NCBI GenBank assembly: GCA_040437565.1
Contig: JBDOQK010000003.1
Coordinates: 558,001 to 622,000, forward strand
Direction of reading: 5' to 3'
Length of the DNA: 64,000 bases
DNA from: Albugo candida
Taxonomy: Eukaryota > Oomycota > Peronosporomycetes > Albuginales
Every line of letters starts with the position of its first letter. Position 1 is the first letter of the stretch. The notes beneath the pieces were generated by a model, which did not search any database, was not told the origin of the DNA, and worked only from the letters and a program-made list of their open reading frames with translations. The position numbers were made by a program, and so were the translations under genes. Positions 32,936-44,400 of the stretch are shown here, piece by piece.

Positions 32936-35147
32936 GTGCAAGCTTTGAAGTGAAATTTGAAATTTTCACGAGCGCTTTCCTCCTCCTCAAGCAGTACATT
33001 GACATGGTGGAAGATATATTTCATTGCCAATGCAACGAGAACGTGATTCCTTGACTCATGGATTATTCGCTACAAGCCAAGAAAGCGGCCGCATGAAGTA
33101 AAGCACCGACACCCCCACGCTTCTTTAGGGTTGTTAAAATCTGCCTACTTTGGGTGCTGTCAGGCTTGCTTGTATTTGTCTCATTACTAGGTACTGAGCC
33201 GTGATATAAAGAACGATTGAGAAGGATAATGTCCCGAAAATTTTTGGGAGACAAGCTTCACTTACGTCGCATGAAGTGTCAATCTCTAAAATGAAATGGG
33301 TCAAGCAATAAGGCGTGTTACACAGTTAACGAGTATTTACGACAAGATGATGGCACGAAACGAATATTAGACCAAACCGATAGCGCTCCGATGGCAAAGT
33401 GATTGCCACACAGTGCTTGGAAGCAAGATCACTCATTCTTTCCCGAAGCATTCAATAAAACGAACAAAAGCAGCGATTATTTGGAGTAATGATGAAGCCA
33501 ATGTACGTGTACAGATATATGAAACGGTGTGGTATCCATATCAAGAAGCTCAGAAACTGTTTGTTATATGTGCGTGATGCAGGACACCGCTAAAAGCGTA
33601 TCGAGCCGACGAAAGGTTTACATTCCATGAAGCACAAATTTATCGGCTTAAGCATAAGAAAGATGTGGATCTTTCTCTTCAGTTTCAAGTGAGATCTTCG
33701 ATTTGTATGTTTATTTAAGCACTGCTGACTCACATGGTACACTCTGTCACGTAGCCGGGAACGATAATCGAATCATATCAAGTTTAGCAGCTCGCTACAG
33801 CGGACCCATCCAAATTCTTCTGGGATTTGACAGAGTTAGTCTCTATTGGCCTATCTTTTCAAATGGATGGATACTTGATAGCTACGAGGTACATAATATC
33901 AACTGCAAATATGCGGAATGCTACGTATGACTTCCAGTCGGTGAATGATCTTCAACTTCTTTTGTGTCATATCGTTACATCTGCAAAAATTTTTGAAAGT
34001 GCAATACTCCACAAGTACACTTTTCATTGAGTGCGGGGCGATATTTCCTTTGAGGTCAGTAGCACATTGCGCAATCAATTTTTGAGATTTTTTGGAAAAG
34101 ATTGTGGAATTGGCTCCAGGGATAATGATGTGGAGCACTATCAAAGTCATGGAATTACTCTTTGCAAGTGGTGTACTGCTTTTCTTGTGGAAGCGGGGAT
34201 GTTAGGTTAATTTTGTTGGAACGAGTGCAAAAGCACCTAAATGTGGACTTAATGGATAGAAAGGAAGCCTCCTTTGATACTAGGATATACTTTATTCCAG
34301 CTTTGTACGTGGATTCTACTCGGCATGACCGAGGAAATATCTCAATCGAACCAATACACCAAGCGTTGCAAAATTTTCAGCGAGCTCAGGCATCTTTCAG
34401 CGCTATAAGTGGCTTGAGGAGTAAGGAAGTAGCGAGAGAGGTGGCTCATGTTCTGGTTTTAGCACTCGAGGGTTAGAGGCTTTCCGAGTGGTTGAGGAAT
34501 GACAATGCAAGAGTCTATTCGCTGCTGTCTCTTGCCATTTCTATGCACGGACTTGTTCTGCAGCTTGATCAAGGCAGTATATTTAGAGCAATGTTTGCGT
34601 TTTAGGGCCGGCATCAGGATTAAAGATTCCTGTGATTGTTTTGCCGATAGGCACTGTCTATTTACAATATACAACAATTACGCATTCGCACTATGAAAAT
34701 ATTCAATGTCGAAGTAAGAGGAATATCATACAGGTTCAACTTTATACACTTTTCTATTCACACCGATGATATCTGAGATGGGTTGGTGGTTTACACACGT
34801 CTGGAAGAATAGTTTGACTGTCACAAGAATTTAGACTAGTCGCAAAAAGACAGGATTGACGCATATTTGAGTTTTGGCATTTCCTTTTGTTACCGACAAA
34901 GCTGGGGATGGTAGGTTAGCGGTCATCTGGAAGAGACAGATAAATTGTGAGCAGTAACGCACAAACTCACCTATAATCCTACTCGATCTCGCTACCTTTT
35001 ACTCGTTCTTTACGTTCAGCTCCACATCACACCGTTTACAATGCAGCACGGCAGCTCAGCCGAGTAAAAACCAACTTTAAGTGAGGCACACTGAGATTGG
35101 CTGATTCGCTTAAAACATATACGTGATATATGCTCTCACCTTCGCCA
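32936..35147. other. Gene-poor stretch, nothing recognised
   Basis: Only short open frames on both strands. The longest (34162-34476, 104 codons, plus) has no family resemblance that I can name. AT-rich runs are common. It may hold further unrecognisable transposon debris. Confidence 0.5.
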
Positions 35148-35594
35148 AGAGCAACTGCAATTTGGTAGATCTACAAAACAATGTTAGACTCTGATGAATA
35201 TACACAGAAATTGGCAAGTGAGGAACAATTTGACGGGGGTCATTTCCTACAGGAAAAAGCTCTACTGGATCTACCGAGTATTCTGTTCATATGCAAAAGC
35301 TGCGCATGAATTTCCTTGCCTCGATCATCACCGGAACAGGAATACTTACTAGTGCTCCAAGCACGGATAAGTTTAGGTACTTCGATGCAATCTTAAAGTA
35401 AATTAAAATGATCGATCATTTTTGATCCTGGCAGCTACAACGTATCACGCACAACCAAAGAGATTTATCCGAGATACAATAAAGCAAGATTTGTTTGCGG
35501 AAGTTTATACAAAATCATACGTTTCGCACTACCACGTCGCAAAAACCTGTCCTTCGAGAATTACACAATTTTTCGGGATGCTCTATGTAATTAT
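35148..35594 (+). repeat. Duplicate of 35695-36141 (unmerged contig overlap, 447 bp)
   Basis: The flanks of the 100-N gap repeat at an offset of 547. The content is non-coding apart from an 84-codon open frame (full at 35969-36223) with no family resemblance. Confidence 0.92.
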
Positions 35595-35694
35595 NNNNNN
35601 NNNNNNNNNNNNNNNNNNNNNNNNNNNNNNNNNNNNNNNNNNNNNNNNNNNNNNNNNNNNNNNNNNNNNNNNNNNNNNNNNNNNNNNNNNNNNN
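35595..35694. other. Assembly gap (100 N)
   Basis: A fixed 100-N run in a gene-poor stretch. Confidence 0.99.
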
Positions 35695-36141
35695 AGAGCA
35701 ACTGCAATTTGGTAGATCTACAAAACAATGTTAGACTCTGATGAATATACACAGAAATTGGCAAGTGAGGAACAATTTGACGGGGGTCATTTCCTACAGG
35801 AAAAAGCTCTACTGGATCTACCGAGTATTCTGTTCATATGCAAAAGCTGCGCATGAATTTCCTTGCCTCGATCATCACCGGAACAGGAATACTTACTAGT
35901 GCTCCAAGCACGGATAAGTTTAGGTACTTCGATGCAATCTTAAAGTAAATTAAAATGATCGATCATTTTTGATCCTGGCAGCTACAACGTATCACGCACA
36001 ACCAAAGAGATTTATCCGAGATACAATAAAGCAAGATTTGTTTGCGGAAGTTTATACAAAATCATACGTTTCGCACTACCACGTCGCAAAAACCTGTCCT
36101 TCGAGAATTACACAATTTTTCGGGATGCTCTATGTAATTAT

Positions 36142-37894
36142 GGGAATAAAGACGGGGCAGCATTGCGCGTTTGCGCGTTTGTACTCGAAGGGAATCAGTG
36201 AGTTCATACAGTACTGTACATAAATACCAAGTGGATGTGCCAGATACAGTCGATAGCTCCCGCTAGAGAAGAAATTACACTTTTAATTTCTAAGACTTGA
36301 AATCAAAATTGACTACTTCTAGCAACCGATAATCGAGTGCTGGGACCGCCCTTGTTTCATAAGTGCCCTTAACCCCTACAAGTCAAAAAGCTAAGAGTTT
36401 GTGGTTGACGTATAGAAAAGGCTACCAAATTATAGCACACTAGAATCGATTATATATTCGTGTCGCTGAAGACGGGCGATCGAAGAACCGACATCATTCT
36501 CTCTGTCAGGGATGAAGTCCCGCATCGCAATCAGTTGATAAAATCTACTCACCGCTTGTGGCTCAATCAGCAGCCGCCGAACGAACCTAACAGCAGCAGC
36601 TATACCTTGAAAGCCTTGGCGATCGAAAGCGAACCTAACACCACCTCTCCTACGATGTCTTTCTTTGCTCAAGCAATTGGTAGGCCCAGATTTTGTAGAA
36701 AAATGCTAGCTAGTAAACTTCCCAAGTACGGATTTTTCGTAAATTAATCTTCAACGTTCTGCACATAAAGTCGCAAGACCGGCTATGTAACTTTTCGTCA
36801 ATATAGCATTTTCTGCTGCTTTCGAACGGTATGAAAGACTGGCAAAACTCATCCGATGCTGACCCATCTAGCAAGAATTTGAATACGCTCCATCTTACAG
36901 TCATGCTGTAAACTTGCAAAATCGTCTGTGTGAAATGACAGCTTGTCCTTGTTGCCTCCGCCACCTCCGAAAAACTACGGTGGACCGAATGATAACGTTT
37001 GCGTCAAAGGATGTAAGATCTCAAAGGTCACGACAAGAGGAGCAGTCAGATAAGACGCCAGCGAGCACTACGCAATATCAGGAAAACATGGTCGCGAAAT
37101 TAAGGTATTTGTTCAAAAGGCCTGCAAATCGACGATGTTTAGGAAGAAACGAAGATAGAGTGCAAGGGGCCTTCGCAGGAAATGGAAATAAAGCTGGACG
37201 CTCTCTTTGCAATGGCATCCATTCTGATCGATGACTTTTCTCTCGTTACTGCACCAAGCAATGAATAAAGCGTTACAAAGCCGTACGCACGAGTCACGAT
37301 GTACTATCAAACTTACTTCCAGCAAACCAGCTGCTTCGTGGAGCACGTTTGGATTCACTAATTATCGAGCATAATCGGTCTGGATGAAAGTTTTGATCAT
37401 AATCAAGCCTGGACCAGAGGTAGAAACCGTAAATGTAGTAGGGGTCTGATGAGCTGAGCGCGACTATACTGCGTTTCTAAACGAGAAAGACTGCAAGGAA
37501 TATCAGTATACGCATTCCGTATTCTCATTGTTTATGATTTTATCAAGTCATAAACATAAAAGGCATCAGTATCGGATATTTTGTCCAATGAGAGCGTTAA
37601 CAACGACGATTCATGACCTCTTGTGCGCTGGAATGACCTCAGACTTCTGAGCACATTTTGATGCAGAACTCGAATTCTACAAACTTGATAAATTAAAATT
37701 TATTGCGGCAAAGGAGTTTCCATTGGCCATATGCATGCAATAGCGTACTTTAACATGCTTCAGCTTCCTTCAAATTTTATAAATAATCGAATGTTCGATA
37801 TAGAATGTCAAACGTTGGATGCGTCCAGTTCTGCTTTTTTGATCAGCTTTACTAATTGCTGGTCATTTTCGCACATTCACCATCAAGCACCTAG
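36142..37894. other. Gene-poor stretch before the secreted-protein gene
   Basis: No gene is supported. An ATG at 36655 (MSFFAQAI, followed by a GT) resembles a first exon, and open frames at 36914-37234 are Lys/Arg-rich, but I could not build a convincing spliced protein. These may be remains of a host gene. Confidence 0.4.
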
Positions 37895-38620
37895 ATGCCT
37901 CGAACACTAGCAATATTACTGAGCCTTATTTGCGCAAACGCGAAACCTCAATCCCGGATTCTTGGGACTGGCTCTAGCAAAGCCTTAGATTCTCAGAACG
38001 TCAAGTGTGGTGACGATTCATTCGATTGTATTGCTTTGAGATGGAAAGAGCGTTGTTCTCAATCAGTAAATGAAGAAGAATGCGGGAAGATCATAAGTAT
38101 ACTCGAATCGATGGCAAAAATATTGGCAGAACTGTATAAACAATTCAGACCTACCGCTCAAGCAATGCAACATACCCGTTCCCTGGCTAATGACGTCACG
38201 GATGTGACTCAAATAAATAAGGAATTATGTGCATGCCTCCAAGAACCTGCTCCCGAGGTGCCGAAGGATAGCTTCTATGTGAAAGCTCGTGATACCATTT
38301 CTTCTTCTTTGGAAAGTATTCAAGGTGTACTATCGAAATTTACAACCATCGTGCGGGATAATGAACCTAGTTTGGATACAATACGTTTCTTTGCAACTAT
38401 GTGTGCGGGCCTGAATGCAATCGTAGGTGAATCTCCCGACTCTGTCATGGCTGCTATTCGAAAAATAGCTGTAATATCCATCAAGTCAAACGTTCAGGGT
38501 TATATACTCGCCTTTATGATTGATCCACTCTTCAGATACTTGGACAAGCTCGATGAGCGTCAACGACACGCAGATGCTTTCGTAAGAACAGGACATCGAC
38601 GCTCACTGGTCATTACATGA
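37895..38620 (+). CDS. Secreted protein candidate (possible effector), family unknown
   Basis: The 241-residue intronless frame starts with a classical signal peptide (MPRTLAILLSLICANA, cleavage likely before KPQ). The mature part has nine cysteines, including paired ones (KCGDDSFDC, CACLQ), and is predicted by eye to be largely helical. No RXLR-dEER, CHXC or CCG effector motif is clear; RILG at about residue 22 is too degenerate to count. It ends with a basic tail (RTGHRRSL). It stands alone between 6 kb of gene-poor, transposon-marked DNA and a broken LRR gene, a setting typical of oomycete effectors. It could equally be an extracellular structural or housekeeping protein. I do not recognise the family. 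Confidence 0.6.
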   Translation: MPRTLAILLSLICANAKPQSRILGTGSSKALDSQNVKCGDDSFDCIALRWKERCSQSVNEEECGKIISILESMAKILAELYKQFRPTAQAMQHTRSLANDVTDVTQINKELCACLQEPAPEVPKDSFYVKARDTISSSLESIQGVLSKFTTIVRDNEPSLDTIRFFATMCAGLNAIVGESPDSVMAAIRKIAVISIKSNVQGYILAFMIDPLFRYLDKLDERQRHADAFVRTGHRRSLVIT

Positions 38621-39186
38621 AGACTAGAAAGCACACATCAGATGGATTCGGTCAGACCACATAACCTGCAAAAAAAATCGCTTTTATGCGCCGAACTCGC
38701 CCTCGTTGCTAGTCTTTCTCTATTTCTTTCGCATCCAGCACTAGTATTCATGATCGATGTCAAAGTTATAGTATTTGACAGGATCTTGCTGCCTAAACCA
38801 TAGCTCTGCTATCGTAAGCTGATCTTGCATTGACTGAATCCTTCCATCCAGCCGTCTCATTTGTATCTAACTCATGGCATTATCTACAAGTCCAACATTT
38901 CAGATTCTTGCGTTTAGCATTGTGTGCCGTTCGTTGTCGTTCCATCAAATGTTCTGTTGGATAGGTCCGTGGGAGGTGTGGTGAGTTTACTAAAGTCGTC
39001 TTGCCTGTAGTTCGTTCTTTCTATGCAAGAAGGACGAAAACCGTGAAGTTACATGCTCTGTCTTGTTTCGCCGTCAAAATCATTTGTCCAATGACCTTTT
39101 TTATTTTTTTATTTCTTTTTTATATTTTTTTTCTTAAAAAAATTACTATAAACTGAGCTGATATTCCGTTTGAGTCAACTAGAAAT
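38621..39186. other. Intergenic with T-rich tract
   Basis: No gene seen. A tract at about 39096-39136 is almost entirely T with scattered A and C. Confidence 0.6.
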
Positions 39187-40544
39187 GTGAACCGATTCCT
39201 TGGAAATATTTCAGATACTCATCCAACGTCGTCTCATTTTCAGCCTAGGAGAAAGCAGAGGCAGAAGTTCGAATTGGAAAAAGATGTCGATGATCCTTCC
39301 TTTTTGAAAGAAGTAGAAGATAAACTGCAGCGGCCGGTGAAAACTCTCAATAAAAAGTTTCTCGTTTTATCGACGAAACAGATAAATTACCTATCGTATC
39401 GACTGCATGCTGTCTTGCAGCCAAACCGGAGTCCAGAGACTCAATTGATAGAAACGTGGGCTATCCAGTCTCAGTATCGTATCGAAATTGATTACGAATG
39501 TGCATAATCAGCCGTTACAGCGTCATCAAACTGCTCACGTTACTGTTCTCAAGCTGTTCACGATATTAGATAAAGTCAAATGCCTCCATATCATCAACCA
39601 CAAATCGAAGTGATCGAAGCAGCGGATCTGGAGATTTTTCATCACTTGATGCGATAGAAATACGGAAAATGCACGCAAAGGTATTGAGCCATTTGTATCT
39701 TTTTGCGCAAACAGTAAGAAGCTATGTGTAGAACAAATCCAAATGAAATGCCTGCGCCAAGTCCCTTTCACTAAATGGGAAAGCAGAGACTGGAAAGCTC
39801 TGAATGCACTAACGATCTGGAGCTGCGACGAATTCGGTATTATCGATGCATCTATCAATTCGCTCAAGGCTATTACAAGTATCGATTTTGGATGGAATCG
39901 TAACACTTCAATCTCAAGTTTTTTGGAGGCCTCGGGTTTGAAGCATTTTTGCTTCAGTCATAATCAGCTATCTGCAATATCAGCAATGAATACGCTCACA
40001 CAGTTAAAGACCTTGAATCTTCTAATAAAACACTTACACGACGACCTCATCACAAATAGAAATGCTTTTCTAGTTGAGCGATCGCATGGAGCTCGACTGT
40101 AAACGTTATAGTTTTACTGGGAAAAAAACTGATAAGTGTCGAAACTCAAGTCAATCATACAGGACGACTTGGATAATGGTATAGAGTCTGATAGCACTGC
40201 AGTGGGACCTGAATCGGGCAGTAAAAAGACATTCAAAGTTGCTTGGAGTACCCTGCTTTGGAGGTCACATCATCTTCAAATCGCAAAGTTGATGATTAAT
40301 GTACCGACATATGCAACCCAGGCTTTTGTACAGACACAAATATTCTTTCATCCTCGATTCCGTTAAAACCAAATTGACACTTCACGATGCCCAGGGACAG
40401 GTCTTCGATCCGAGTCAAATTGTTTACACTCTGTACCAGTATATTGAGGCTTCGAGGTGGCTGAAGGTGGGTGCTGCGGCTTTTGATCAGCGACTTGAGA
40501 ACGAACTGGTATTGGATGCTGCTAAGGTTACGTACTCGATCTAA
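39187..40544 (+). pseudogene. Broken leucine-rich-repeat gene
   Basis: Successive open pieces on the same strand (39187-39507, 39743-40102, 40136-40366, 40299-40544) occupy more than one frame and are separated by stops without good splice sites. The second piece contains LRR-like units (LKHFCFSHNQLSAISAMNTL, LTQLKTLNLL), and the last has an ordered hydrophobic pattern (VYTLYQYIEASRWLKVG). The order suggests one ancestral gene with an N-terminal domain, LRRs and a C-terminal domain that has lost its frame. The parent could be a NISCH/STK11IP-like LRR protein, but that is only a guess. An alternative is an expressed multi-exon gene whose introns I failed to place. Confidence 0.4.
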
Positions 40545-41460
40545 GTCTCAGTAAAATTTACGTTCTTAGGTATATCATAATATTGCGATGTCAATGTCAG
40601 ACAACAATTTGTTGCAATTTTATTATCCGAGAATCTGTTCTAAATTGTAGACAATCGGCAAACATAGCTTTCTGATTATATCGCAGAATCGGAAAGGATC
40701 TATTGTGCTGAAATATCCGAATATTGAGCAGTAAGCCTAAATTCAATAGAAGTATCAAATATGACATTATATTCCAAGCGAAACGCGAACGACTCGTAGT
40801 CAAGATTTCTATGAGCCTTCTCAGTCAATCATGTGATTTAGGATGTTGCTCTTATTTACCATGCTTGATCCAAGCGGAAAATATGGACTCAGTCCTGATA
40901 AAATTATCCTAATCCTCACAATAACGGTCCTGATGCAATGTAAAATGCTCAATGTACATACGTGAGCTCAGAAATAGAGTAAAAGCGATCCAGCGTGCAC
41001 CGAATCATCGAGCACATCAAGCTGACTGCTGATCTCATCGATCGCTATCTTATAATGGCGCAAACTGATACAATGAACTTTCGAGGATGGCGCTAACCAT
41101 AATCGGCGAGATATAATTCCTTGTGCATCAACCGCATCGAGGCTTCTACAAGCCATAAGGAGTACAGATGTTAGAAAACGACATAGGCAGTGCGCTCAAT
41201 TCCAAGCCTATAACTATAACCGTCACGTAAATGACACAAATCATCTCATAAAAACCCTTGACCTATTATATACCACAGACTTTATCTGTAAAAATCTATT
41301 AGAAAGCCAGTGCCAGGAGAAAGTCAGAATAATACGCTGACCGAAGACTTTACTGGGGACGAGGGAGAGAAGAAGGGAGTCTGCAAGGACAACACTCTAC
41401 TCGAACTGATCACTTATCATTTGAGAAAGAAGACATTACTTTGATACATTAGTACTCAGA
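40545..41460. other. Intergenic upstream of the FYVE/PX gene
   Basis: No gene recognised in 916 bp. Short open frames overlap on both strands with no family resemblance. The promoter of the FYVE/PX gene must lie at its right end. Confidence 0.55.
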
Positions 41461-44400
41461 ATGCCTCTTGCAGCCGATCCTGTGAGCAGTGGTAACACTG
41501 CCTCAGCTCATAAACGACTTATACCAGAGTCAGCAATCGAAAGTAATACTCCTGTTGCTCTGAATGGTACCTCACAGAAACTTCAATTCTCCAAATGCAA
41601 CCACTGCGAACATGAACTGGCTCCATCTGACGAATTTTGCATATTTTGTGGAGCAAAGATCGATGCGAAGTTAACCAAAGCTAAAGATAGTCGCATCGAC
41701 GTGGCCGGACAATCAAAGCCAAAAATAACAAAGCCGGAAATTCAGGCGAATGCGAACCAGGCTAGACAAAGAGTACCAACACCGGACAATCAGACGAAGC
41801 CAAAGTCTGGGGCGAGAGCGCCCAGAAGCCATCATCAATCGGATCGAAGCAGAAATAACTCGTCACGAGTGCCAATTACAGCCAATAAAGAAGTCTCCGA
41901 GAGAAGTTTGGCGTATTCACATCACCCCGCTGGTCAGAGTCCTTCTAGTTCGCGTTATGAAGAGTGTGGCGCCGAAGTCGCTTTACTAGATCAGCTTTGG
42001 GTTCCTGATAGCTTCTCGAGTGCTTGCATGGACTGTAATATTGCATTTGGATTCCCAAAAGCACGGCGTCATCATTGTCGAGTTTGTGGCCTACTCTACT
42101 GTCGAGCTTGCCTACAAAACAAGATGGAAGTACCCCGGTCATTTGGATATGGAGATACGTCTCAGAGATGCTGTCGGAATTGTGTGACGGCTTTGCAGCT
42201 GAAAACCATTACCTCTCCAGCCGATGTTTTTGCTCAGCGCCGTGGCCCGAATCGATCACCGACGGCCTCATCGCAGGTAGCCACTTATTATGGAGTCTTA
42301 CAAGTTGGTAAGGAAGCAACCCCTGAACAGATTAAACGTCAATACCAGACCTTGCTTGGCTGCCAGAACGATCCAAAAAAGGTTTCACAGCTGAAGGAAG
42401 CTTTTGCTCATCTCCGAGACCCACTGAAACGACAGGAGCTCGACGAGAAAATGGAAATCTGTGGATCCTTGATTGAAAACGAATCTTCTTACGCTACACA
42501 AGCTATTCCGACCGATATGGTTCGAAGTGATCAAACAGAGTGCCAAATATGTTTTCGTCCATTCAAATTTGGTCGGCGCCAACATCATTGTCGGCGATGT
42601 ACTCGTAGTGTCTGTAATACTTGCTCTGAAGGATCAAAACCTATCCCAGAGCTTGGTTTTCCTAATGCGGTGCGCCATTGCAACCCGTGCATATCCAACC
42701 CACCAAAATTTATTCAACCGATCATGGACCCTGTGACCAAACCACCACCAGGGTTTGAATATCTTTCTCGTCTTGATATTCGGATTTCGGTACGCAACCT
42801 TGCTGACTCGGCAGGCATGAGCGCTATGTCCAATGCCAGCAAAAGTAGCGATCGATCAGATGACGATCTGTATCATGTGAAAACGTACTGCGAACCAAAC
42901 GATGCTGTTTCAAAGAAAATCAATTACACAATCACGGACGCAGATCGTGCAGTCGCTAATGATTATAATATTATTCAAAATCGAGCTATGAGTGATTTTG
43001 AATGGTTATTTGCTTCGTTGGGCAACTACACCAACATTAAGGCGCTACCTTTTTTCCCAGATCGCAAAATTCTACGAAATGAACGTGATTCGGGCTCATC
43101 TATATTACAAGGATTTTTATTTGGATGTTTACTTCACCCTCTACTCCGTGATGCAGATTGTTTTAAAGCGTTCCTCGTGCTACCCACAGAAGAATTTAGC
43201 AAATACCGACGATCAGAGAAGCAATTGTTGTATGACAATGAAAAGTACAATGACATTATCACAGCGATGCGGTTAGAGTTTGAACGCGCGCAAATCCGTC
43301 GTAAGATTGAAGGGCTTAAAGAACGTCGCGAAGCTCATGAACGGCGGCTACAAGATCAGAAAACACGTTTAGCACATCAAAAAAGGCGAGAAGAGGGTCA
43401 GTTTAAGCGGCGACAGCAAGCTACAGATCGATTCCATGCGCTCGAGTCTCGCAAAGACACTCAGCTCGATCGAATGTACCGAGAGAAAGATCGTCTTCAG
43501 CAACAATCGGACGCACCTCATATTCTCTTCTTTGACACGGTAAATGATGTAACCATACGAAACACAGAGGAAGATTCTCGCGGTAAAGAAAAAGTCGAAT
43601 TTCGTATCTCTAAAGATACTTTTCAAAATGATACCAGTGAGTGGAATCAAGATATGGCTCTGTGGAGCAAACATCGTGCAAACTGGTCCGAACACCACAA
43701 TCCTGCAGTTTCGAAAGATATTGCGAATGAATGGATTATCAAGTCGTACGGTGTGTACCTGTTCAAAGCAGGCAATGAAGCTGCCGATGTTCCACGTGAG
43801 TTGATTCAAATGCACAAGAAAATGCTTGGTATGCAAGAAGAAGAGCCGGGGTTTTTGGAAGAGGAGGGTCTCGCTCTCGATGATGAATGGATGAAACTGG
43901 CTAAAGAACGAGAGCATTGGGCTACGGACAGAAGCAATATGAAGCGTGAGGATGAATTATGCAAGGACGAAGATCTACGATTCAAACAAGAGCATTCATA
44001 CGTGGTACAAGAGAAGGAAGCTCGTGAGAAGAAAAAGGCTTCTATAGAACAGAATTTGAAAACGCTCAAGCACCAAATTTTGTCCCGATCCAAATTTATT
44101 GCTCAACGAAGAGAACAGCATCAGAATCTGAAGGATGAGTTCGAAAAAGAGTGGCGAGTGGCTCAGCGTAAACGAAGGCATGAGACAAAAGCGCGTCTAA
44201 CAGCACACGAACAGCGTATCGAACGCTCGAAAAAACGGTCAGATATATTCCGAGACCAACTAAAGAGACAAATCGAAAGTGAGCGACTGCTTCTGTTCAA
44301 ACGTGCCTTGCTGTCCACAGAGCGTAGTGAAGATGGTCACAACTTTAAAGAAGACCAAGAAGACAACACAAATGCTTTGGAAGCATGTCGCAACGCTCGA

